DNA from: Amblyornis subalaris
Lineage: Eukaryota > Chordata > Aves > Passeriformes > Ptilonorhynchidae
Assembly (NCBI GenBank): GCA_018881555.1
Contig: JACAXG010000012.1
Span: forward strand, 10,946,181 to 11,010,180
Reading direction: 5' to 3'
DNA: 64,000 nt
Every line of letters begins with the position of its first letter. Position 1 is the stretch's first letter. The notes below the pieces were generated by a model. That model saw nothing but the letters and a program-made list of their open reading frames with translations, was not told the origin of the DNA and did not search any database. Below, in pieces: positions 24,331-38,790 of the stretch. Position numbers and translations under genes: made by a program.

Positions 24331-25530
24331 GCAGAAGGACATCAGAGCTCCCTGATCTGCACATGCTGAGCGTTGTTTGTGGTGTTGACAACTGGCCTTC
24401 TCATTGCTGGAGAAGAAATGGTTGAAGAAGAGAACTAAAACCCACATCAGACACTACTTTGTGTCGTGTTTGCCTGAGGAGATGTGCTATCATCCTCTGA
24501 CAGACCTCCCTGCACCTTGTAAATCTGGGCTAATTTCAAGCATCTGACAGAGGCAGAAACCTAAAAAAGAATTTACTGAGTTCCTGCAAGCATCATCAGA
24601 GTTGGACCATTTTTTACCGTTTGGCATACACCAGCATGTTTATAACCTGAACCAGCCATTACATGCTCAGTGACAGTCCCTTAGACAAGGAGGCCATATG
24701 CACGCAAAGAGGCAGAGCATTGTTGCTCTTGCTGTGGGAGGACCTAGGGACAAAGTCCCCTTCTTCATCTTAAACCAGGGAGAGTAATTTAACAAGAGAA
24801 ATAACTTGTTCACTTATTCAGAGTTAAAAAAAAATCTTTATCATCTTGGTAATAAAATCTTAGGGAGTTGGTGTATTCACATGGAAAGATGCTGTCATGG
24901 AAGGACAATGCCATACAGCGTGGAAGTAAGGATCTTGCTGTCTCCCTGGGTGCTTGGCAGCTCTCTGGAAGGAGATTCTAAATGTCTGTGAGACAGACAC
25001 TCTGTCAAGTCTGTTTAAACAGGGAGAGGGCCAAATCCTACAGTTCATTTACGGGGTGCCCTTGGCAAAAAATATTTGCCTTCGAGATTTAGAGTAAATA
25101 CTGGGACACCGGTTAGCAGGGCCTGAATATTTTGCTGACTCATAGTATATATAATGGAAGCTTAATAAAATGGAATATATCTAGTTCATGAAATCTCTTG
25201 ATACTGTGTTGTAATTTAGTCCACCAACAGCTTTTATTTAAAGTTGGATTCCATGAGCCTGTTATAATGAGCTAAAAAGTGCACAGATAAGCAGTTATTT
25301 CTGAAAATGTGGCTCCCTATCGATGTATATTTTGCACAGCCTGTATATCTTAATTGAATTGAAATGAGCATGGGACCCTAGGGTTTTTTAGGTCTAGTGA
25401 GGCATTAAATACTCCAAAAGCACAATAAAAATGAAAAAAAACACTGCTTCTCCAAACTATTGAATCTTATTGCTTTAGCTCTGGGCACAGCACTTCAACA
25501 GCCCGGGAAAAACACACAAAAGCATTGCTT
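24331..25530. other. Unique non-coding DNA
   Basis: Composition returns to AT-rich within a few hundred bases of the GC-rich island. No gene or repeat was recognised. Confidence 0.6.
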
Positions 25531-25691
25531 ACAACCCTTCATCGTCTGTATCTCTAGTCTTCATGCCTCCGTACCTGTAATCTTACTATCTCCCGCCCTT
25601 TCAATGCATTCATCTTTCTGTTTTAAGTGTTCCTATCTTCTCTCCAAGTTGCCTTCCATGTGCTCATATTTTTTCCTTCTTTTCTTTTTGA
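25531..25691 (+). repeat. Polypyrimidine-rich tract
   Basis: The plus strand is dominated by C and T with few purines, including TTTTTTCCTTCTTTTCTTTT near its right end. It is probably a decayed CT-type simple repeat. An open frame of 98 codons across it reflects the biased composition and is not taken as a gene. Confidence 0.6.
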
Positions 25692-25716
25692 AGGCTCTCA
25701 TTCCAGGCTCTCATTC
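25692..25716 (+). repeat. 12-bp tandem duplication
   Basis: AGGCTCTCATTC occurs at 25692-25703 and again at 25705-25716, one base apart, at the end of the polypyrimidine tract. It is probably a replication-slippage duplication. Confidence 0.9.
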
Positions 25717-28137
25717 TAATCCTGCAGTGATTAGAAAAAACCCACAGTTTTGGTGATAGTGGCAAACCATTGCCCTCTCTATTCAGATGGGGGTGTATTT
25801 TACTTATTTCTGGGGAAGCCTGTCTCTACTGGAGTTGAATTAAGATCATGTAGGCACATCCTGTAAAATTTTTGAATAATTAGTGTCACGTACATTGCTG
25901 CATGTATCAGCGTGAAAACCAACAGTAGCTGCTCTGTGTATTAAATACACAGTTGGAGTGGAAGAATGATCTAGCTCAAAGTAAATAGCANGAGTAAAAC
26001 TCCTTCTCCAAAGTGGATGTTTTAAAAGTTTAGTGGCTGTTAATTTTAAAAACTGTTTTTATATATAGCGATCCCGAATGCTCTAAACAAGCCACTGATC
26101 AACCTATTTTTGAATGAAATTTGGAGACCCCAATGGGTTAGGCATTTAAGAGACAGATCTGAAGTCTTGGATGCTTACCCAAATTGAGCTGAGTCTCTGA
26201 ATATTGCCTGGCAATCACTCTTGGGTGATACTATTTACATTGTCACAGAGGGAGTATTATTGATCACCTTCCACTACCATGACTGTTACAGTGTCAATCA
26301 AAAACAAGCAGCTTGCTAACATTCAGACTCCAGCTGTACAAATGTTCTCTTTTTGGGGCTCATTAGTTTGCTCCTGCTGGCGTCTTTTCAGCCAGAAAAA
26401 AAGAAGCCCTGGTGTTTTCATTCAGTACAAACAAAATTCTATGAAAATATTTTGCATAAACTTGAATTCCAATTAACTAAAGATGTTTTTTCTTAAAAAA
26501 TAATCAAAAGAACTCTTGTTTAGGCATTAGAACTACAAGTGATACTCTGTTAGAATGTATGGTTTTTATTCTCTATTTTGATATCTGAAACAAAGTTTAT
26601 TGGTAGTGCGTGAAAATGCCCAGACCATGGAATAGACTTGAAATCAAAGACTGAAAGATTACATTATGACAGAAGGGGTTGTTGCTCACAAATTAAGTTG
26701 TGTTAATTCAAGTGCCAAGCAGAATACTTTGATAGATTGTGGTGTGGAGCTGGACAAAGAAAAGAATGTTTACAGCTGTTATGAATTGCTAAATTCATCC
26801 ATAAGAAAAAGAATATTAATTTAATTTATCTCATCCAGTTGGTAGTATGACTAAAGAATAATTCAAATTCAGTGACATCAGCTGCACAGATGATGGTATT
26901 GTATCAGACGATGGCAAGAAAAGGTGATTCAAGAGTGATAAAGATACTTTCATCAGAAGAGATCAAAACCAGCCTGTCTTTAAGAGAAGGCAGAGTGGGA
27001 TCTGTGGATTCTACGCCTCCTTAAAGTGATGCTAAACTTTGTAATGTCTATGAGTTTTAACCTATGGTTGACTTTTCATGTACTTAGATATAACTACAAC
27101 ACGCAGACCAAAAAAGTGATAATGTGGGACGTTGAGTCTGGATACCTGCTAGTATAAATTCAGAGAAACTATATAAAGCAAAGGAGTTAACAAAGTTGTA
27201 ATTAAGTGATGTATCACTTAAAAGGTAAAGAAATTGTTTACATGATTCAGCAATATCGGCTTGATTCAATATCATCTTGAAGTAAATTTAATATTTCCAA
27301 ATTGCATCAGTAATTTTGGATTAAGCTTCTCTACCAAGTCACGTTGAAGCAACATAAAATTTTAAATTTGCTTTTAGTGAAGAATCCTTAGTGCTTTTTG
27401 AATTTGAGATTTTGAGGAGTGGTTTTTTCCCTGACCTTTCTTACAGTAAAATATCATCTTCCTAATTTTTCCAGCTAAGGACTCAGTGTGGGACAACTTA
27501 ATCACGTGAATAGCCACCTTGAAGTTAATGAGATAATCTGTGTGCTAAAGCTCAACATTTCTGTGAATTGTCAAAATCACTTGAAATAAAAATTCAGATA
27601 TCACCATGAATGACAAGAAATTGATTCAGATGTTCATTGCCCTGGATAGAATTCTAAACAGTCATGCTTCAGAGACATTAAAAAAATCTCATCTCATCAA
27701 CATATTCTGCTGAAGCTGAAATATCTTACTTTGATAGTGTCAGCTTCATATCAGTTAAGGATATGCAAGAAAGCCAAGACTCACTATACTTCTTATAATC
27801 AAAGAGGTTTTATTTCACACCCTATTTACATGTTAGGTCTCTGAAATAAAACATTGGAGACTATTTTATATAGTCTTATTTTGCTACAAAGGAACCAGTC
27901 CAGTTTATCAGAATACGAACACGNGCATATGTAAAAGAAGCAGGATTGACTACACCACGTCTTTGCTCATGGNTGCCAAACAAACAGGCATGGCAAGGAA
28001 TAAAGCAGACAATAATCCTTTAAGGAAATCCTGAACACATTAAAATATATCCAAAATCTGAAAGTTTTCCTCTTTCTTTTTTGTTTTGAGACAGTCTCTT
28101 ACAATTCCAGAGGTTTGCNTTTTTCAAATGAGTAAAT
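25717..28137. other. Unique AT-rich non-coding DNA
   Basis: No gene, RNA gene or mobile element was recognised. Open frames are short and scattered on both strands. Confidence 0.6.
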
Positions 28138-28674
28138 ATGAGGCCAATGTGTGAATTCAAACCAAAGTATGAGGGATTTAGTCTTTGTTGTGTCAACAGG
28201 ATAGAAATGAATCAATCTGTAAAACCTGATGGGAGCACCAGGCTCTCTACAGAAACACGTATTTACCTTAAAACATTTACTTACATCCAACTCCAATGTG
28301 TTGTTTCTTTTCTTGTCAGTAACAAAAATCTTTTACACACTTTCTATCTCCTCTTGGATTTATACTGTGTTATTCTCACATATTTTTACATTTTACATTG
28401 CAAATTTTGTTTAATCAACGTTGAATCTCAGGTTAAGTCTTCTTGTCCAGGATACATGCACAAGGCAACACTTTTTTGGATTAATTTTCAGAGATTCAGA
28501 GTGTCACAGAACCACAATGAAGTAAGATATATCAATCAGGCTAAGAAAGTAACNAGATTTGTGCCTAACCCGAGACACAAAGTTAGCATGAGACAGCAGT
28601 ATGCCTTGTGCAACAGATTATTGGGGGAAGTCTTGCNGGGTGGATGGTCCCTTCTGTGGGATCTCATCCCTTAA
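28138..28674 (+). other. Longest ATG open frame in the window, probably not a gene
   Basis: A 178-codon ATG frame runs across this stretch and contains two N bases. The predicted product has no recognisable domain, signal peptide or repeat pattern, and it mixes hydrophobic and cysteine-rich runs as expected from translated AT-rich DNA. The ATG context is weak (AAAT before ATG). Near its 3' end, 28585-28612 (GTTAGCATGAGACAGCAGTA) resembles a CR1 internal block, so part of the frame may be an eroded repeat. It is kept only because its length is at the edge of chance expectation for 64 kb. Confidence 0.15.
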
Positions 28675-31600
28675 GTCTCTCAAGCAGAAGTTCACACCGA
28701 TACGTCTCAGAATCTAATCGTGGTAGCAAGACTCCTTTTGCTTTTCAAATGTATTTTTACTCCAAAGCAATGTTAATACTAAAGGCAGTGGCATCCAAAG
28801 TACAACAAAAGAAATATGAAAAGTATTGTTCTGTTCAAGGCACAAAACAGACATCTGATGTTCAGAATCTCAATATGTAAACTCTCAACAAGTATTTTCT
28901 GGCTTTTATAATAGGAAGTAGGAAATAGTTTGGGTGCTATTAATATTTATAGTCTGCAGTATTTTTTATTTGTTACAAAACTTTCAATTTGTTGATCTGG
29001 ATCTATAATCAGTGACAAAAACCCAAATAAACCCTGATTTTGGTGTGAATGTTTTACAGTTCTTCCTACATCATGAATCAAATTACAAGATAACTAGCTC
29101 AGCTTGATGCTGGAGCTGGAATCCTTACCACTGTAACTGACTCAGATATTAAATCTTACTTTAATATTTGTAAAAATGCAAAGTAATATAAATAATCTTT
29201 AAAAAATAAAATATACAGAGCATAGAGAACAGGAAAAAATTGAAAGACGAATGAACAAGAGGGAGAGGTAAATTTGAGGCAGAGCACATTACTGGTGTAT
29301 TCTGCCAAAGAACTGAAAGGCAGTTTCCATGCAAAGTCCTGTTTTCCTATTATTCAGAGCTGTGGTTGAAGTCAAACCAGTGCAACAGCTGTGCAAACTC
29401 CACTTTAAAACCTGGTATTTCACGTGTTCACTTGGCATTCGAGCTCCATGAGGTTCTTCTGGCACCAAGCAGTTTTTCTGAAATGATAGAAGTCCCATAC
29501 AGGTCAATCCTTTTCTTCCTAAGTGTCATTAGATCAGAGCTAAAATCTCTAAGTTAAAGCCAATAAAGTTAGCAAAACTAAAATGCCATTTCCTGCCCTC
29601 TTTGTTCATCACACCCCTAGAAAGTGTGAAGAGAGTTATTATGTGCCAGAAGGATCCTGATTATGTTTGTGGCAAAATCCTCCTCCTCCTTCCCCCTAAA
29701 AATTCTTTACTCCTAGAAATTTGAAGAATAACAAAAAACGAAAAGCGCTCAAGTGCTTTCTTACATTCCAGACGTTTTTTTAGGTGCCATCATTTGCTCA
29801 GCCTCTCAAGTTATGGAAAGAACCGAAGCAATTCACAGCTTTCAATGGTATTTTAATCCTGTGTTTTAAGGCATTACTCTGTAGCTTGCTGTCTGTGTTT
29901 GCCATGACACTGAAGTCAGTACTTGCCTGTAGTTAATTTTCAGCTCGGCTGACTGACTTTTGATGTTCCTCCTGAAAGTGTCTGTGTTGCTGCATTCTTC
30001 TGGGACACTGACTGGAGCGACTGTTTATTTCATCTCTATTATCACACAGTTCTTGCATATATTATAGATATGTGCAGCAGTTCTGTTACAATTTACTGAA
30101 CTGCTTATGCTGGAAAAGTCAAAGTCACTGGGAGAAAGTACTTACTCAGACAAGGCATGTTTATTCAACAATGAGAGTCTGATTAGCACAGCACGACTGA
30201 GTTCTTTTGAATATTCTGCATTCTGAAGCCCGGTGACATTTGAGTGCTGATTAAATCATGAAAAAGGCCTCTATTGCCTTGCTAAACAGGACCTGGGCAG
30301 TCAGCCTGCAACTGCCATCCAGCTGAACTTGCCAGACTTTGGCAAAACATAGAGCTGGCTAAAGAAAGTTTCTCAAGCCTATGCAAGAATAATTTCCTTT
30401 CCATCTGCCATTGTGGAATGTGGCTTGCTTTTGCCAGCCAGCAAATCTTGTCAGTTCCCAGAAAAATGATGCCTTCGTAGTATCACTTGACCTATGGTTC
30501 TGACACCACAGATCACACTTTTCAGGAGCTTTTAGTCCAGCCACTTCCCTCAGCAGAGCCACTGTGGTACAATTTTACTGCTGTTAGTTGTACAGTGTAG
30601 AAGGAAAAAAGAGCGTAGTTATGTATTATGTTTCAATTATGTAGTGGCTGTGANGCTAATCTGAGACTTGAGTTTGAGTTATGAAATTCACAGCTTCACA
30701 GGATATCCAGTTTGGACAGANGTGCGACTTCTTCATCAGTATCAGCAGTTCCTTCCTATATCTCTGATTTGCCCTTGCTTTGCCTGCACACCCAAAGACT
30801 GTGAAATGGTTGTATCAGCTGTTCAGTCAGTCCTCTAGTCTGAAAAGGTCAACACAAGGGGAAACATGGTTTGCTCAGGAAGGGCTGATATAGTCTGAAC
30901 AAACAGGAAGTTTAGCATTAACTGATATCTAAGCTGCTTCAATTAAAAGAGAAAGCAAACTCATTGAAACTCTCCTTTTATTCCATCTATTTTTGTTTGT
31001 TGTACTTTCATATGATCAGAATAAGGAGGACCAAAATACACACATTTTTAAAATACAGTCAAGTGAAAATTGACTGGAGAATTGTTTCTAACTACACCAG
31101 CAGATAAACAGCGGGGAAACAGAATTAGTGCATTAGCCAAAGACTGACTTTATACAAGAGCAAATGGCCAAGAATACATTTAGGAATACATTAAAAGAAA
31201 GTTTCTAATCTTCAGAGGGATCAGATGTGAGAACAGCTTTCTAATACAGCTTTGTAATAACCTAAGATATTAAGCTTGATCAGTTCATGATCATGTTTAG
31301 TTATAATAGCTGAGACTGACTTGATATTTTAGGGGGCCCTTTCCAGAACTGAATCCTGTATTGCTATCTGTACATGCTGAGGTCTGTGACAAAATGAAAT
31401 TTCCAAGCAAAAAATTACACAGGAAATCACATATGAAATCTAACTTTTTAACTGTGTGCTGTTCTCCTTTGCAAACTCAAATATGCAGATGTCTATGCAA
31501 GCCATGTGTCTCTGTTCACATGTAACTACTCTAGCAACAGAAATCAANGTTAATTCCGGGCCTTCATGGCACCATACAACTTCTGTCTTACACAATGGCC

Positions 31601-34600
31601 AACANGAGCTGTTAACCCAGTTCAAAGATATCTCCAAAACATCTTGCAATAAATGAAAGATACCAAAGCTGTGTATTTTAGGATTACAATGTCTGTGTTT
31701 CTGCAATACAGATGCAGCCGCCTTTNAGTTTAACATATTCAGAGTGGATTTCTGGGAGGAACAGCTCTATGTGTATTCCTACAACCAGAAATTTAAACTA
31801 CTTACAGGAGGATTCAGCACTAACAGATACATTAAAACTTTCTGTTAGGAACGTGAAAGATTTTGCAAAATTCTTTGTACTCCATCTGTATAGTATATGT
31901 CGCACTAAGTTGAGTGTTAAGTAGTCACTCTTACTGGATTAAATAGCTAACATGTTTGGAAGTCCAGTTAATTTCTTAAGCCATATTAGCTTAAAACATG
32001 TATAGGCCCCCATAGTCTTTGCACTTATATGACAACCTGTGATTAATACTAATTAATGACACGTCAGTGCACATTTGAAGTGAATCATGAAAATGTTCAT
32101 CCAACCATGATAATACGTTCAAGCAACACTCAAGCAAGGCATCAGAGAGGCAGAATCTAGATAAACATGCATCAGTTTTTGCTGTGGTAAGTTGAAGTCC
32201 AACAATAATTGTTTTTACATTGTAGGAGGCCCCAAACAGATTTGACTGATTGCTTCTTCTTTCCCAGCTTGTTGTCTCTTCCCTTTTTTGAAACTACTTC
32301 CTCAGTGATGTATAGAATGGAAGCTAGCAGTGAGTAAAGGCACCAGAAAGACAGGAAAGGCAGATGATTCCAGAAACCATGAGAAAAAGATTTTCTACAT
32401 CTGTCCATAGATCAGAGGTTTAGAGACCCAGCTAGGATTTTTTCAGTCTTTCAGTCTTTTCTCAAACTGATGATAAAGGACTGGCAGAACAGCTTCGGTA
32501 ATATTTGGTCAGGTGTGCAGGGTGAGCCCAAAAGCATAACAGTATTTCAGGAAGAATCCCTGTTCCTCTTCTGCCTTCTCTTCAGATAAGTTGCGCCTGT
32601 TCTTGTACTGTTGCTTTGAATTGTATTCATAGAAAAAGAATAAGTACTGTAATGGCACTTTGTACTTCAGTCAGACTTTTCTGACAAGGACCTTAAAGCA
32701 CCATCCAAAGCTGCTAATTCCAGTCATGTTTCCAGCAGATGTGTTTACGTGTCTATCAAAGTACCTTTTGCATGGTTCTGTGTCTCCAAGAAATGTCATT
32801 GGTTTTATAAACACAGGGGAAAGATGAATCCTGATGTTGGTAAGAGAAAGACTGACTTTTTATATGTCAATAGGTGAGGGGGAGAATGGGTTGAAAATGA
32901 GAATGAATGTGTACATCTGGACTGCATAGCCCTGCAGACTACAGTGGGAAGAAGCTATTGACAGCAATAAATAGTTATTTAGTTGGAAAAATGGTCACAA
33001 ATTGGAAAGCTCTGTAATACTTTTTAATGGGGTTGCACAATAGCTATACATGAAAAAAAAAATAGGCAAACCTTAAAAGGGAAGACACAGGCACTTTGAA
33101 GTCAGTAACAAAATTCTCAGGATTTCACTTTGAAAAGATTGCAAATTATTGGATAAGAGAAGATAGATTTTGGAAAAGGAAAATTCCGTACACTAAAATT
33201 TGACTGCAAAATAGTTGATATGAGAAACATCTGAAATGTTATTCCATGAGCTGATTAAAATTTTCTTGGACAAAGCATTTGTGAATATATTGCTATGTGT
33301 TGGATGAAATAATGCGCTTTTTTAATCTTTTAACTTTTACTACACTTCTGTAATAAAAGACAAAAACCCCAATTCTTTCCAGTGGTTCGAGGAATTATTT
33401 TACTTTACAAAGCTAGAAATGTGCCTTTTCACTTGGCCATGTCCCTTTAAGACATTCTAATAAAGAATGTTCAATTATTGCAAGTCTGAAAACTTGTACG
33501 ATCTTACTTCTATATTCAAATGATTTCACATTTTTTGGGCAAAATTAATCTCATTGTAATTTTGTGGAAATGGTAGACAGCTGTGGTGTCTGGCTTTCTT
33601 TCTGGCTTTCTTGCAATACTACCACAAAGCAGATATATTGTGCACAAATTTATTTAATGTGATAAGAATGCAATGAGTGAGATGGGAACCTTGCTTCTGT
33701 AGAAGTAATTCTTATAGAACGTAAATGAAGAATTATGCAATCTTCTGCTTCTGATGAATGGAAATTCAAAAGCAAACCTTTCAAAGAACTTAATTTTAAA
33801 TCAAATATGATTAAGCACCTCAAGTGTTTAACAGAACATGACTGGCAATGTGGCTTCACCTAAAAGAAAACTGAAGGGACTGACATCTGTCTGCTGTGAA
33901 GATGGGCAGAGATCATAAGTGAAGTAGGAATCATCTCTGTGCTGAATGAAGGCTTTACCTGAGTCTTAGCAGGGTTTGTAACACCCGTTATTCATTGCAA
34001 ATATGGAAACTAACATTACCATGTCTGAATTAAAAGTTATTTAGCTAGCAGCAGGGATTCTAATATAAATTTAGCATGATGGAAAATTCAGACACATTTT
34101 AAAGCGAATAATGTCTAAAACCAGGGAGATGACTACAAAATGGGATAAGATGCAGGTAGGGTTGTAACATACCAATTTCGTACAAGTTTGCAAGAGCTCT
34201 GCACAGCCATGGTCTCTCCAGATATACTGGAAAGAAGTGCAGCAGATTGGTAACATGGCCAGACGGAAGGGGAATGACTCCTTATGGCAGATGCTGCCTG
34301 GTGTGGCTGTGTCCTGGTCAGCCTTGTTAGTGCAGTGCTGAATCCACGTTCCCAGAGCTTGTCCTCAAGCATCTCAGACCTCAGGATTGCCTTGGTTGAG
34401 CCAGCTGGTATCTGCATAGTGAACAACCTCATGGAAAATGCCTGAAAGGCTTAACTTGCACAGCCTGGTAAAATCACAGGGCAGAGGACACGAGCATGGT
34501 ATCTATAAGTTACAGAGGGGAACTGTTAGCTTCAGGGAAATCTTAGCACAAGAACTGATGTACACCTAAGCTGGGGGAGAAAGGCCTTNTAAAAGGTGAA

Positions 34601-37600
34601 GCATGAGCTCCAATGCACACACCCAGGAGAAACTGAGGGACAGACAGAGAGACAGCTTTTATGGTCAGACTTGATAGGCTTAGGGAAGGGGAAGAGGATT
34701 ACCTCTGTTTATTTTCAGACTTTGTGACTGTGACGGCCAAGACTCTGCTTCTGTTCCGGTCTCATCTGACACTCTGATTTAAAACAACTGTAAACATGAA
34801 GAGTTAAGAGGGAAAGCTGGACAAACGNCTTGGGTGTAATCCTGACCCCAGCAAAATCAGTTCAAACTGCTGATTTGATGTGGCTAGGATTTCACCTTGA
34901 CTAAACTGCANAGATTCTCCTAAGTGTTTGTTTTGTCTGGCAACACAGAACATCTAGTAGCAGGAACACATATTAAAGCATCAAAGCCTTTATTTGCTCT
35001 GTGCCAGTTCAAGGTACATGCTGCAGTTCTAAACACTTCAGCATAAATTTCCTCTTCTAATATGAGAGTGGCTTATTTTCTCCTGTAAAGATTAACTAGT
35101 AGCATGCTCTCTGAAGATAGTGTCATGCTGTCCTAAGTTGCTTGTTCTAGCAATAAAATAGGCATTTTCCTAGCAAAATGACTAATTAAAATTTAATTAA
35201 CATATTGAATGCTTTGGATGTCTTTAAAAGAAGTAGTACTTGAAAAGTAACGGCTTTTCCTTAGAGTTTCTAGTTTTTGTCTTTTACTGTCAAGAAAGAG
35301 CACTTAGGTAAGCTCAGTTAAAAAAAATTCTCCTTGTTATGTTTTATATATAAGAGAAAAAATGTAGTGAGAGACAGCAAAAGAAAGAAGTGGAAGTATA
35401 AATGCCAATAAAACTTACAAGGCAATTTACTACAGTGTGAGGCCTGATTTCTACATGGTTGGGTCCTTAGCTTTTATGCTCACTTATGCTGAATGACATG
35501 CAGAGCAGAAGTGTGTACCTAAATCCTGATGGTTTCACTGGGATGTGCACAATCAGAAAGCTGGCAGGTGCCATCTGGACTAAGGATGGACTAAACTAAT
35601 GTTTTTGAATACCTGTGGTAATTCACATATATTGATGTTCCCTGGCGGACAATGCACTATTTCCTCAGACCAGAGGACTGAGGAGTAAGAAGAGACTTGT
35701 GCCTCCACCTACAGTTATTCTGAGACTGCACAATAACAGCAGAATAATTTAAATTCAAGAACATGTTATAGAGATTTATTTTTAATCTCTGATAATTTTT
35801 AATTATTTTGCAAACCCAGCCACATATATAAAAGCACTGAACTTATGGGAGAAAAGCTACAAATAGTTAAAAAGACCCTTTTGTTCTCACCACTGCAGGA
35901 AAATAAATTCTTCCTCCTGTGCTTCTAAGTCACTGCCATATTTAGCAGAGTTAAAGCCAATTTCTTATTACCATTTAGTTAATTCTTATACCAGGTCTCC
36001 CAAACATACTCATTATTTTATCTGAGGTTCACATGCCATGGACCAACAGAGGCAAATATGGCCAAGTGTCTGATGCTGTCTTATGGGTCTCAAGCTCAAT
36101 GTGGAAAGTCCATTACTGTGTCTTCCAAAGTAATTTCAAAATACAAATGCAATGGCTAACAGATCCTTGTCTCAGAAAGACAGGCAATTTCCTTGCCCTG
36201 TGCTCAGTTATTTTTCATAAAGTAGGGCAGAGTTTTATTTGTTGACAGTTATCAGCAGTAACTCAGACTCCATACTGACCTAAATTCTTCCTGCTCAGGA
36301 CTACTGAAGTAGAAAATCATGAAGGCAGCGTTGTTTCTCAAATGCAAAACTTGAAATTACTGGAATGCCTGCAAGCTCAAGTCCTCCAGTTTCCCTGTTA
36401 AATTCCTTTTAATAAATTCTTATGTAGAAAGCTTTACCTATTTGTTAGCTATTCCTGCACTGAACTAGATAGCCTNCTATAATAGTTTCCATCCTTTCCC
36501 TAAAAGCCCTTGTTATTAAAAAGATTGTGAATATTATTTATGGTGGAGGGACAATCCACAATTTTATGCCCAGCTATATATTTTTTATTTTCANGTGCAC
36601 GTGGAATTTAGTGCTGAAGCACAGTATTATGGAACATCTACAAAGATTTGAATGATGATTATGATGTTTTGTGTGTTGCTGTTTGAATGTATTCATTTTG
36701 CCAAAGTAAATATTTGGAACTTAAATGTCTTGGTCTTCTGCTGCCTTCCTTAAAGGGTGAATATTTTTACGACAGAAAAGATTCTTGTTCATGGTGTTTG
36801 GTAGTTTCCTAATGATGTATCATTTTGAGAAACATTTCTTTGAGAAACAACCAAACAATCTCACTAAAACTGGCGTTAGCATGTGTCAGCACTCCCAACA
36901 ATCATCGTGTCAGCAATAGCAGTTTTCATCAGTGACATTTTTATTTTACTGGAATAAATTCCTCCAGCTAGTGGTAATTAAAGCTCNGAGTACAGCTTTG
37001 GTCACCTCAGCAGGAAATCTCACCTTTCAGCTGAGAGGTTTTGGGCCAAGATATGGATAACAATATGGCAGCCTCCCAGTCCCCACTGCANGCTCTGGTG
37101 GATTAGGAGGCAGCCACTTGTCTCATACACTGTCCCTGGATGCAAATTTATCTCAAATGTCTTTCTTTTGCTGCTTCTCTTACTTCACTGTGTTTACTGT
37201 AGTTGGTCAACTGCTGATTTCCGGCTGACATTAGGGATTTTTTTTCATACACAGGGAGCTGTCTACCTGTCAAAGATTTCCTTTCAGTCCCCAGGGGTGA
37301 GAGGAGCTGAACAGCATGGCTGGAGAAAATAAATTGCTCAGGACTGTTCCCCACTGTGCTGAATCCAATACAGAAATACAAATGAGAGCAAATACTGTAG
37401 CCAAAGACTGCCAGCACTCTGCTGCACGGAATGTCTCTAGGCAGAACCAGAAGGAGGCTTGACATCCCTGCTATCCATAAAGGCCAGGGACAACCCATCC
37501 TGTCAAGTGTCGTTGCTGATTTAAGGTGTGCTACTGCAGCTTTCTTTGGCCTTCATTTTGGAAGCAAACAATACATGCTGAACCTTTAGTTTTACTTCCT

Positions 37601-38779
37601 GATGTATCTGAGGAGAACGGAATTATTATTTTTTTTCCTTACAACATGATTTTAAGGAATTTTGGAAGACTGTGTATCAAATAAAAGAACAACACAATTT
37701 CTCTTTGGAAAGTGTAATTCTGTATAGAACGAGGATTAACTTTGTGTAGCCTTGTTTGTGTGAAGGATTTTTGNTCCATGGGTACATTTGTGTAGCTGAT
37801 TCTACCGTGGTTCTTTAAAGGCAGAGACAAAAAAAAATAGGAAATGTTAGGAAATAGACTGTGGGGTTAGTGATGGTCCTTTGGTAGTGTGCAAGGGAGG
37901 GAGAGAGTCTGTCTTTCTTGGTCTGAATGCCTAGTGGAGTTATTCTGCTTTACAGAGCAGCTGTTACATTTTCTCNACACATTTGGTTCAGGAAATGGGT
38001 GGTGAAGGCCCTTTAAGAAGACACACCATATAAAATGTTGCCCGGAAATAGGCCCAAATAATACCTTCTATTTTCTCCAAACATCTAGCATATATGAAGA
38101 AGCCACAAGGCTTTTGTGTGGCTCAGTGTGTGCATCAGCAGCTGTAGCCTGGGCATACTTNCTTTCCCAGTAAAGCATTGCTGTCAACTGCAATAAGATG
38201 ATTGCTAAGCCCTCACAGCTTCCTTGTGCTACTTCTGCCCTGTATTGGTGCTACTCAAAAGTGGTGCTGCTCAAGGGAGGTCTGGGCCTCGTCAGCCATC
38301 AGCCAACTCTGAAGGCANGGAATGAAGGTGGAAGTTAGGCATTCTGCCAACATGGCTTTTTACTGCCTCTGAAGTATTCCGGTTCCCATGAAAATAGCTA
38401 CTTTACCATAAGATGCATTTTAGTATAGATAAATTTGGGAAGTATAAAAGAGCCTGGGTATGTTGCATAAGGTAAGGTAGGTGGATTCATATACTGTAGG
38501 ATATTCTACTAATAGAAGATGTCACTTTACTAATGTAATGTTGTATTATTCATACTTGCATATTGAATTTTCACACTGNGATTTGTATTTGATCTCATTA
38601 TTATACTTTCCTAGACTGCCATACCACACTGGGGAGTTGTTAGGTTGAGTATTTGGTGTAGTTTTATTTTCTTATTCCTGCTGTTCCCTTTAGAGGTGTC
38701 GTTAACATGAGTATTTGATGTTCTATATTTTCAATCATTTGTGTATCTCAAAGGGCTCATTAGACCTCATTATTTGAAA
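28675..38779. other. Long unique AT-rich non-coding stretch
   Basis: About 10 kb without a recognised gene, RNA gene or mobile element. Open frames reach 99-116 codons on the minus strand (34133-34432 and 37148-37498) but have no recognisable domain. A-tract/C-tract motifs occur at 29017 and 33362. The low repeat content is typical of avian gene deserts, but a search for deeply diverged repeats could still find some. Confidence 0.55.
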
Positions 38780-38790
38780 GTGTGTGTGTG
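38780..38790 (+). repeat. Short (TG)n run
   Basis: About five TG units are followed by a CATATAGAGA-type AT-rich stretch. It is a small simple repeat. Confidence 0.75.

Noticed and set aside
25460..25756. 98-codon frame rich in Ser, Leu, Phe and Cys
   Set aside because: It is a translation of the polypyrimidine tract and follows from base composition.
28585..28612. Isolated CR1-like segment
   Set aside because: Only about 25 bases resemble CR1 and the flanks do not follow in order, so no repeat feature is called; it is mentioned as a possibility only.
37148..37498. 116-codon ATG frame on the minus strand with a hydrophobic start
   Set aside because: The N-terminus is only loosely hydrophobic with interruptions, the rest is unremarkable, and no transcript signals were seen.
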